Shown piece after piece: positions 7,415 to 12,259 of a stretch of 12,259 nt of DNA. The position numbers and the translations under genes are program-made. Source of the DNA: Rhodospirillales bacterium (GTDB lineage Bacteria; Pseudomonadota; Alphaproteobacteria; Rhodospirillales; 2-02-FULL-58-16); the NCBI GenBank assembly GCA_021775195.1, contig JAJFIG010000033.1, positions 1-12,259 on the forward strand. The letters are read 5' to 3'. The notes beneath the pieces were generated by a model, which saw only the letters and a program-made list of their open reading frames with translations, searched no databases and had not been told where the DNA came from. Within the stretch, counting starts at the first letter, position 1; each line of letters starts with the position of its first letter.

Positions 7415-7901
7415 CGCACAGGCGGGTGTTGGGGTCGCAGTCACGCAACAGCGCCAGCAGGTCGGGGAGGGCGACGGCGACGCAGCCCTCGGTCGCCTCG
7501 TAATCGGGCCGGGCGACGTGCAGGAAGATGGCGCTGCCGCGGCCGGCGGTGACCGGATCATCGTTGTATCCCAGGGTTATGAGCACGTCATAGACCCCGT
7601 CGTCGCGCCACAACACTTCGTGGCGGCCGGAAAAAGGCAGTCTGACCAGCTGGTTGTAGGCCGCCTCGGCGGAGTCGTCGCACCACCCGTCGTCGTCGCG
7701 AAGGGGGCGCACGGGCAGGCCGGTGATCGGCTGGGGCAGACGGTCGGGGCGGTACATCACCTGGCGCAGGACGAAGCACCCCTCCGGTGTCGCCCCGTCG
7801 CCCTCGCGCTTGTCGGGGCGCAGGCCGCCACGGCCGAGGGCACAGCGGACTTGGCTTTGACGCCAGCCGAGGGTGCCCGGCGGACTGACCTGGATATCCA
7901 T
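7404..7901 (-). CDS. L,D-transpeptidase (YkuD-fold) family protein
   Basis: The C-terminal half carries the YkuD signature in the form IFLHVARPDYEATEGCVAV, with His128 and the nucleophile Cys140. Canonical enzymes read S/T-H/R-G-C followed by I/V-R. Here it is TEGC followed by VAV, so the usual Arg after Cys is missing. This variant is, as far as I recall, a recurring alphaproteobacterial subgroup. The N-terminus (MDIQVSPPGTLGWRQSQVRCALGRGG) shows no signal peptide or membrane segment, which is odd for a peptidoglycan cross-linking enzyme. The protein may be exported another way, or may act on something else. Length is 165 residues. ATG 7901 is preceded by AGGGA only 2 bases away, a tight spacing. 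It lies 23 bases after the stop of the upstream gene, so the two are probably co-transcribed, and it overlaps the yggS end by 11 bases. Confidence 0.85.
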   Translation of the reverse strand: MDIQVSPPGTLGWRQSQVRCALGRGGLRPDKREGDGATPEGCFVLRQVMYRPDRLPQPITGLPVRPLRDDDGWCDDSAEAAYNQLVRLPFSGRHEVLWRDDGVYDVLITLGYNDDPVTAGRGSAIFLHVARPDYEATEGCVAVALPDLLALLRDCDPNTRLCVTP

Positions 7902-7924
7902 GGTCCCTATATAGCGCGCCCGGG

Positions 7925-8602
7925 CTAGTTGAGGCTATCGACGGTTGGCGGTGGCGGCGAGGCGGAAAGACCGGCGGCGTCCTTGTATTTCGACAGGGCC
8001 GACAGCATGACGTCCGAAAACCAGCCTCCCAGGGGGGCGGTGGATCCAGCGGCGGTCGGCGGCGGCGTTTTCCAGGCGATTATGTCCTTGGGCGGTGATG
8101 GCGGCGCGGCGGTTGCCGCCGCCGGGATCTGTTCGGCCGGGGGATCCCAGGTGATGATCTCCACCGGCGGCGTGGCGCCGGTCCGGGTATCAGCCTCGGG
8201 AACGTCGCCGGCGATCTGAACGGTGGCGTCGCCGGACTCGTCGCCGGTGAACAACGCCGCGACGTGGTCTCCGAGGTCGCGGCCGGTGGTCTCGGCGATC
8301 AGGGCGTTGACGGTTGAGACGGCGGCTCCGATGAAACCACCGAAGAGGGTGCCGCCGGCGACCCGTGCCGCCGGGTCGATGGTATCGCCGGTGAGCTTGC
8401 GGTAGATGGTGGAAACAACGGGGATGTGCTGCAGCGGATTGACGATGTCGAGGAGGTCGCGGAAGGTGAGCCCGTCCGACCCGAAGGGCTCGAAGCCCTT
8501 GCCGTCGCCGGCGACCTTGCCGTCCGTCGCGACGCGGCGGTCGATGACCGGCGATTCCTGGGCGAAAAGAAGATTGTTCGCCGTATCCGCACCGTCACCC
8601 AT
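7925..8602 (-). CDS. Conserved uncharacterised protein with glycine-rich hydrophobic segment and Pro-rich tail
   Basis: I do not know a function. The core (about residues 41-118 of 225) reads FGSDGLTFRDLLDIVNPLQHIPVVSTIYR and so on. I recognise this as a recurring hypothetical domain in Rhodospirillales. It ends in a glycine-zipper-like hydrophobic run (AGGTLFGGFIGAAVSTVNAL, about 82-101) that could insert in or associate with a membrane. The tail (about 144-225) is rich in Pro/Ala and has two similar motifs, PPVEIITWDPP and PPKDIIAWKTPP. A possible amphipathic helix follows (GWFSDVMLSALSKYKDAAGL, 193-212), then a polyproline end. The frame extends to a TTG at 8722, but ATG 8602 has GGGA about 6 bases upstream, so I use that. 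It precedes the L,D-transpeptidase gene by 23 bases and is likely in one unit with it. Confidence 0.75.
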   Translation of the reverse strand: MGDGADTANNLLFAQESPVIDRRVATDGKVAGDGKGFEPFGSDGLTFRDLLDIVNPLQHIPVVSTIYRKLTGDTIDPAARVAGGTLFGGFIGAAVSTVNALIAETTGRDLGDHVAALFTGDESGDATVQIAGDVPEADTRTGATPPVEIITWDPPAEQIPAAATAAPPSPPKDIIAWKTPPPTAAGSTAPLGGWFSDVMLSALSKYKDAAGLSASPPPPTVDSLN

Positions 8603-8898
8603 GATCAATCCCGTTCCCGTTGGCTCCGACGTTATCCATGCAATTCGGATGCCAGAAGAGAAATCATTGTCGATCAATGGGTTAAGGAGTCCGTTGGCGG
8701 CGGAATCCGCCGATCCCGGCAATAACTGCCCGCCCCGGCGGCAATTTGCGCCACCAGGTCATGGACCTATCAACTTGTGTTGCGAGTGGCGATGTCCGCT
8801 CCACCCCGCACTGCGGACCAAATTCAGAACCGACGTTGAGGACTGCTTCTGACCCAAAGGCGACATTTCGAAGCTTTCCGTAATTCTGCGGACATCGG
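8603..8898. other. Intergenic region with a palindrome and a decayed repeat element
   Basis: There is no convincing gene here. From left to right it holds the upstream region of the uncharacterised gene, including a 15-bp palindrome at 8698-8712 (CGGCGGAATCCGCCG, central A unpaired) and a smaller one at 8756-8768 (AGGTC-ATG-GACCT). The inverted-repeat element at 8790-8897 follows. A 75-codon - strand frame (8682-8909) crosses this region but looks like a translation of the repeat, not a gene. No clear promoter was found. Confidence 0.5.
8790..8897. repeat. 108-bp repeat-like element with perfect 10-bp terminal inverted repeats
   Basis: CGATGTCCGC (8790-8799) is repeated as its exact reverse complement GCGGACATCG (8888-8897), with a further GCGGAC at 8813-8818. 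The internal sequence (GCTTCTGACCCAAAGGCGAC, within about 8843-8866) resembles, from memory, non-coding interspersed repeats common in Rhizobiales and Rhodospirillales genomes. The right end stops one base before the stop codon of the low-GC gene. A second perfect pair, ACCGACGTTG (8829-8838) and CAACGTCGGT (8911-8920), is interleaved with the first. Confidence 0.5.
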
Positions 8899-9912
8899 TT
8901 AAAATTCATCCAACGTCGGTGCGCTCGAAATCTTTTTCCGAGCGTAGGTGAGTTTTCGAAGAATTACACCTCCAAGGACATGTTCATACTCCGCGAGGAT
9001 AGTTACAACGTTTTCATATCGCTTGAGCCTAAATGCTTCTCCTGCCTCCTCAATCGCGCGGGTGATCCGCCTCTTTTCTTGTTCCTCCTTTCGTTCCTGA
9101 TGCCACCTATCCAGGTCCCGTCTCGCTTCTTCCTCTGCGGGAACAAGCATTTCTCGCTCATGGCCTTTGAGGTCGCGTAACGGCTCGATGATACCTTCCC
9201 GAGCAAGGACACTCATAGCATCGGACCACCATTCGGCGAAACAGCCAGCGTCCAAAGAATAGGTGTGTTCAAGTGAATTTGGCCCAAGGCAGCGGACACT
9301 GCAGTCAGTTGCGCCATCTATTTTAGGAACCAATTTTGTGACCGGCCCTAATGTTTCTCGTACCCATATAAGTTCATCAATGATCGGATTGCCCGCGAAA
9401 TCGTCCAGCTCCATGGCCCACCCGTTTCTATTCTCGCCATCGACCAGCCTGATTTCGATATTTCCGATAGGAAAGGCAAGAGCAACGAGCCCGAACTGAT
9501 GCCCAGTGTTGCATTCAATGGTCATCGATCTCCCTGCAATAATTCGATCGTCAACTGTTTCTAATCCGAATGTTATTAATTTCTTAATTCCGTCCGTGCA
9601 GAGCTCATTTATCGGACAGTCGGAAGGATGATTTTCCAATAATTTTCTTGGGGGGCGATTTCTTATATTCGGCTCTGGGATAGGTGGAGTGTCCAAAACA
9701 CCAATAAAAAGCGGAAAAACTTCCGCGTCCCAACCATATTCATCCTCTAGTGGAAGAGTTTCAATTTCGATCCATCTTGTGGAGGAATAGACGTAAATTG
9801 CGGGCGTGACATATCCCTTTGCATAAGAAGCTGTTTCAAGTTCACCGCCCTGAACCACAATCTTTTCCCATTTGCCCCCAAGCCATGAATTGAGCAATTC
9901 TTGTGGCTTCAT
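8899..9912 (-). CDS. Orphan protein of unknown function in low-GC DNA
   Basis: I do not recognise a family. The protein is 337 residues from ATG 9912, which has a clear Shine-Dalgarno sequence (GGAAGAG, core 6 bases upstream). An in-frame GTG five codons earlier has none. No signal peptide or membrane segment is seen. Residues 1-240 look like a mixed alpha/beta globular region with several Trp (ELLNSWLGGKWEKIVV, STRWIEIETL, GWAMELDDFAG, IDELIWVRETLG, FAEWWSDAM) and Cys residues at 99, 105, 134, 204, 208 and 224. Residues about 256-300 form a long, highly charged helix (EEEARRDLDRWHQERKEEQE). This leads into a TPR-like helical pair (AFRLKRYENVVTILAEYEHVL). GC is far below the surroundings and AT-ending codons are frequent, suggesting horizontal acquisition. 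It stands alone between a repeat element and ribA. It might be a defence, immunity or accessory protein, but nothing in the sequence proves that. Confidence 0.72.
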   Translation of the reverse strand: MKPQELLNSWLGGKWEKIVVQGGELETASYAKGYVTPAIYVYSSTRWIEIETLPLEDEYGWDAEVFPLFIGVLDTPPIPEPNIRNRPPRKLLENHPSDCPINELCTDGIKKLITFGLETVDDRIIAGRSMTIECNTGHQFGLVALAFPIGNIEIRLVDGENRNGWAMELDDFAGNPIIDELIWVRETLGPVTKLVPKIDGATDCSVRCLGPNSLEHTYSLDAGCFAEWWSDAMSVLAREGIIEPLRDLKGHEREMLVPAEEEARRDLDRWHQERKEEQEKRRITRAIEEAGEAFRLKRYENVVTILAEYEHVLGGVILRKLTYARKKISSAPTLDEF

Positions 9913-9921
9913 GTCTCTTCC
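9913..9921 (-). promoter_or_regulatory. Ribosome-binding site that decides the start of the orphan gene
   Basis: Read on the - strand, GGAAGAG (9921-9915) precedes ATG 9912 with the GGA core 6 bases away. It lies inside the longer frame that begins at GTG 9927, so the ATG is the better start. Confidence 0.6.
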
Positions 9922-9927
9922 GATCAC

Positions 9928-10219
9928 GACGGCTGATTGTGGATAGCTTCTTGCTCAGGTTTAGCTTCTCGTCAAAAAAATCCAAAGAAAATTTGATCAG
10001 CGAAGCGCTTTAGGCATGTACCTACATCCTTAGGATTGTCGCCTTTAAGATACATCCAGATGTCGTTCAGATGTCCGAGATTGGCCACACGCGGACGCGC
10101 CAAAATATGCGGGTTCGCGACCGGTGTTGGCCCTGAAGCCGACATCGGCGCCCCACGGCTTTCCTGCCTTGTCGCCGCCCCACCGCCGTGCAGATCACGG
10201 TGGTGATGAGAAGTGCGCC
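9928..10219. other. Intergenic region between ribA and the orphan gene
   Basis: This 292-base stretch marks the transition from GC-rich to AT-richer DNA. On the - strand it contains a 57-codon frame (ATG at 10145, TGA at 9972) that encodes GHLNDIWMYLKGDNPKDVG and ends in a hydrophobic, Phe-rich stretch. I do not recognise it and it may be a gene remnant. A run of seven T residues (- strand, 9980-9974) lies just before its stop. There is also an 8-bp direct repeat CAGATGTC at 10057-10064 and 10069-10076. A TTGACG (- strand, 9976-9971) could be a -35 element for the orphan gene, but no matching -10 was seen. Confidence 0.4.
10181..10205 (-). terminator. Hairpin just downstream of ribA, possible terminator
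   Basis: CACCGCCGTG (10181-10190) and CACGGTGGTG (10196-10205) form a 10-bp stem with one mismatch and a 5-base loop, about 15 bases after the ribA stop. No U-run follows on the - strand, so it is not a classical intrinsic terminator. It could be an RNA 3'-end stabiliser. Confidence 0.35.
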
Positions 10220-11365
10220 CTAGAACAGATGGCCGCCGTGGACGGCCTTGGTCCGCAGGTAGGTCTCGTTGTGGCGGTTGGCGGGAAAGGTGTGGGGGAC
10301 GCGGTCGACCTCGAAACCGCCCTGGCGGGACAGGGCCGCGACCTTGTCCGGGTTGTTGGTCATCAGGCGGATGCGCTTGAAACCCAGTTGGCGCAGCATC
10401 TGGGCGGCGGGAAGGTAGACCCGCTCGTCGGCGTCGAAGCCGAGCTGCTCGTTGGCGGCCATGGTGTCGAAGCCCTGGTCCTGGAGTTCGTAGGCGCGGA
10501 GCTTGTTGACCAGGCCGATGCCGCGGCCTTCCTGGGCGAGATAAAGCAGGATGCCGTTGCCGACGGCGGCGATTTCCCGGATGGCGCCGTGAAGCTGGTC
10601 GCCGCAGTCGCAGCGCAGGCTGCCCAAAAGATCGCCGGTGAAGCATTCGGAATGCAGCCGGGTGAGAACCGGGCTCTCTACCGAGGGCTCGCCGATGATG
10701 ATGGCGAGGTGCTCGAGGCCGCCGTCGTGGGGGCGGAAGGCGATGATGCGGGTGTCTTCGGCGTTGGGCAGGGGCACCCGGGCCTCGCTGACCGGGCGCA
10801 GGGTGCGCGCCGCCGTGCCCTCGTATTGGAAAATGTCGCCGGCGTCGACCAACAAGAGGTCGTGGCGGCCGGCCCAGGCGGCGAGGTCGTCGGCGTCGGG
10901 CGCCACCAGTTCCGCGGTCAGCGCCGCCGGGAGCAGGCGGGCGATCTTGGCCAGGCCGACGGCGGCGCTGTCACAGCCGTAGGCGGGCGCGTCGGCAAGG
11001 GATAGGGTGGCCGTACCGGGAGGCGGATCGCGCAGGGGATCGGCGATATCGCGGACGATGTCGGTGGTCATGCCGCCCTCGGCGGTGATCCGTACCACCT
11101 TGGCGCCACTGTGGCCGAGATCGAGGACGCTGGCCCGGCGGGCGGTGATCGCCAGGACCGGCTCGGCGTGGCTGAGGGCGGCAAGCTCGTCGAGCACCTG
11201 GGGTGTCGCCGCCTCGGCCGCCTGGACGAGGACGGCGGCGCCGCCACTGCCGCGAATGGCGACGACGCGCCCGCGCCGCATCTCGGAGACGGCGCGATGG
11301 ACGGCGAGCAGCGAAACCGGCTCTCTCGAGGCCGGCATGGGGATCAGTTTGAATCTATGCGGCAT
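10220..11365 (-). CDS. ribA: GTP cyclohydrolase II with a degenerate RibB-like N-terminal half
   Basis: RibA opens the imidazole ring of GTP to start riboflavin synthesis, releasing formate and pyrophosphate. The C-terminal half (about 185-381) is a complete GTP cyclohydrolase II: the zinc ligands Cys241, Cys252 and Cys254 in SECFTGDLLGSLRCDCG; the catalytic EGRGIGL (279-285); LRAYELQDQGFDTMAANEQLG; and RLMTNNPDKVAAL. The N-terminal half of about 185 residues occupies the position of DHBP synthase in RibBA fusions. It lacks the acidic DDENRENEGD-type motif (the matching place reads GRVVAIRGSGGAAVLVQ), so RibB activity is unlikely and a separate RibB must exist elsewhere. E. coli RibA is only 196 residues, so this is a long form, which to my knowledge is common in Rhodospirillales. 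ATG 11365 has no clear ribosome-binding site; an ATG at 11338 is an alternative. No FMN riboswitch is visible upstream. Confidence 0.93.
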   Translation of the reverse strand: MPHRFKLIPMPASREPVSLLAVHRAVSEMRRGRVVAIRGSGGAAVLVQAAEAATPQVLDELAALSHAEPVLAITARRASVLDLGHSGAKVVRITAEGGMTTDIVRDIADPLRDPPPGTATLSLADAPAYGCDSAAVGLAKIARLLPAALTAELVAPDADDLAAWAGRHDLLLVDAGDIFQYEGTAARTLRPVSEARVPLPNAEDTRIIAFRPHDGGLEHLAIIIGEPSVESPVLTRLHSECFTGDLLGSLRCDCGDQLHGAIREIAAVGNGILLYLAQEGRGIGLVNKLRAYELQDQGFDTMAANEQLGFDADERVYLPAAQMLRQLGFKRIRLMTNNPDKVAALSRQGGFEVDRVPHTFPANRHNETYLRTKAVHGGHLF

Positions 11366-11633
11366 GGCGTGACGGTCATTGGGACTGGTTCTTTCTCACC
11401 CGCGTCTCAACAAATTCCGGTCCTGGCCGAAGGCGCTGAGGCGTGTCCCGGGCGGGCGGTTTCGGGAGCGGGGAGAATACTCCCGATCGGGCCACGGTGG
11501 AAGGGGCGAGTGGCCGGGCCGGGCTGTCGCGACAGCCTTCCAAGTGCCGGCAATCGATAGTATTCTAATTAAATCGGAGGGGCCTGCCGTCTATTATTCG
11601 AGCCCCGGAAAGTCTTTTGGAGTGACGACGATC
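11366..11633. other. Divergent regulatory region between ribA and the response regulator
   Basis: The region is 268 bases with no gene. It contains dyads at 11472-11485 (GGGAG-AATA-CTCCC), 11482-11491 (CCCGATCGGG) and 11522-11537 (GGCTGTCGCGACAGCC). An AT-rich block follows at 11551-11577, including TAGTATTCTAATTAAAT, the best place for a promoter. No hexamer pair is good enough to call with confidence in either direction. Confidence 0.45.
11522..11537. repeat. 16-bp perfect palindrome, candidate operator or hairpin
   Basis: GGCTGTCGCGACAGCC is fully self-complementary and lies 97 bases upstream of the response-regulator ATG, just before the AT-rich block. As DNA it could bind a dimeric regulator, possibly by autoregulation. 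As RNA it could fold only with a strained loop. Confidence 0.5.
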
Positions 11634-12259
11634 ATGACCGCTGGCAAGCGCGTCCTTATCATCGACGACGATGCGACCCTGCTGCAGATGCTGAGCGAGC
11701 AGCTGCAACTGCACGAGGAATTCACCACCACCGGCGGCGGAACCGGGGCCGAAGCCCTGGAGCTGGCCAAGGCCGACCACTACGACGTGATCATTCTCGA
11801 CGTCGGCCTGCCCGACATGGACGGGCGCGAGGTCTGCCGGCTGATGCGCCGCAACGGCGTCACCTCGCCGATCATCATGCTGACCGGTGCCGACACCGAC
11901 GCCGATACCATCCTCGGCCTGGATTCGGGGGCCAACGACTACATCACCAAGCCGTTCCGCCTCGGTGTCCTGCTGGCCCGGTTGCGGGCCCATATCCGCC
12001 AGCACGAGCGCAGCGACGACGCGGTTTTCACCATCGGCCCGTATACCTTCCAGCCCAGCGCCAAGACCCTGTTCGACAACAATGACAAGAAAAAGAAAAT
12101 CCGCCTGACCGACAAGGAGGCGGCGATCCTCAAGTACCTGTACCGGGCGGGCGACAAGGTGGTGGGCCGCGACGTGCTGCTGGGCGAGGTGTGGGGTTAC
12201 AACGCCGGGGTCACCACCCATACCCTGGAAACCCATGTCTACCGGTTGCGCCAGAAAAT
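11634..12259 (+). CDS. OmpR/PhoB-family two-component response regulator, 3' end cut by the window edge
   Basis: This is a transcription factor activated by phosphorylation from a histidine kinase not in the window. The visible 208 codons give nearly the whole protein. The receiver domain (1-122) has the acidic pair Asp11/Asp12 in VLIIDDD, phosphoacceptor Asp56 in IILDVGLPDMDG, switch Thr84 in IIMLTGAD and Lys106 in DYITKPF. The linker HERSDDAVFTIGPYTF leads to a winged-helix DNA-binding domain with RLTDKEAAILKYLYR and the recognition helix VTTHTLETHVYRLRQK, where the window ends just before the terminal hairpin. The sequence strongly resembles a regulator conserved across Rhodospirillales; CenR is one candidate name but I cannot assign it. 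ATG 11634 follows GGAG at 11619-11622, a slightly long spacing; an in-frame GTG at 11622 is less likely. No stop codon is reached. Confidence 0.93.
   Translation, partial: MTAGKRVLIIDDDATLLQMLSEQLQLHEEFTTTGGGTGAEALELAKADHYDVIILDVGLPDMDGREVCRLMRRNGVTSPIIMLTGADTDADTILGLDSGANDYITKPFRLGVLLARLRAHIRQHERSDDAVFTIGPYTFQPSAKTLFDNNDKKKKIRLTDKEAAILKYLYRAGDKVVGRDVLLGEVWGYNAGVTTHTLETHVYRLRQK

Noticed and set aside
8682..8909. 75-codon - strand frame (NVAFGSEAVLNVGSEFGPQ)
   Set aside because: It coincides with the repeat-like element and resembles the translated interspersed repeats often misannotated as small hypothetical proteins in Alphaproteobacteria.
9913..9980. TTGACG (- strand) as part of a promoter for the orphan gene
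   Set aside because: No acceptable -10 hexamer lies 16-18 bases downstream; the nearest TATCCA is 24 bases away.
10124..11005. 293-codon + strand frame across ribA
   Set aside because: It is antisense to ribA, with low-complexity composition and no family resemblance.
11366..11633. FMN riboswitch upstream of ribA
   Set aside because: I looked for the conserved RFN blocks on the - strand and found none.
11565..12236. 223-codon - strand frame at the right end
   Set aside because: It is antisense to the response regulator, whose motifs are unambiguous on the + strand.

Overview
The window looks like a GC-rich alphaproteobacterial chromosome, most likely from the order Rhodospirillales. This rests on the gene order, the protein sequences (a DUF3576 lipoprotein next to leuS, a RibA with a degenerate RibB-like N-terminal half, a highly conserved OmpR-type regulator) and a base composition of about 65-70% GC over most of the window. 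It is mainly housekeeping DNA with one compositionally foreign patch. No tRNA, rRNA, CRISPR array, intact transposase or prophage module was seen.

Left part (1-6677). The 3' part of parB enters from the left edge on the + strand. It meets, tail to tail with a 17-base gap, a tightly packed - strand operon running DUF3576 lipoprotein > leuS > lptE > holA. leuS and lptE are separated by 4 bases, and lptE and holA overlap by 4 bases (GTGA). The operon therefore couples leucyl-tRNA synthesis, lipopolysaccharide export and the replicative clamp loader. A good extended -10 promoter (TGGTATAAT) lies just upstream of the DUF3576 gene and sits between two direct copies of AGTACCGG. Upstream on the same strand is a ThiE/TenI-family gene that is atypical at the usual active-site positions.

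Middle (6716-8602). yggS (PLP homeostasis) is divergent from the ThiE-like gene. Its end overlaps by 11 bases the end of an oppositely oriented two-gene unit: a conserved uncharacterised protein with a glycine-rich hydrophobic segment and a Pro-rich tail, followed by an L,D-transpeptidase-fold protein without a visible signal peptide.

Accessory patch (about 8603-10219). This holds a gene of unknown function with clearly lower GC (hand-counted lines 35-43%, against 68% for a leuS line). Immediately downstream of its stop is a decayed repeat-like element with two interleaved perfect 10-bp inverted repeats. Upstream of it is a stretch with a 57-codon open frame ending in a homopolymer tract. This is the part of the window most likely to have been acquired, and the least explained.

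Right end (10220-12259). ribA (- strand) encodes GTP cyclohydrolase II fused to an N-terminal half that lacks the acidic RibB catalytic motif. It is divergent from an OmpR/PhoB-family response regulator cut by the right edge. The 268-base region between them contains a 16-bp perfect palindrome and other dyads. Apart from the low-GC patch, I see no clear candidate for a new multi-gene system. The best second-look items are the orphan gene with its repeat element, the acidic ParB tail and the repeat-flanked operon promoter.
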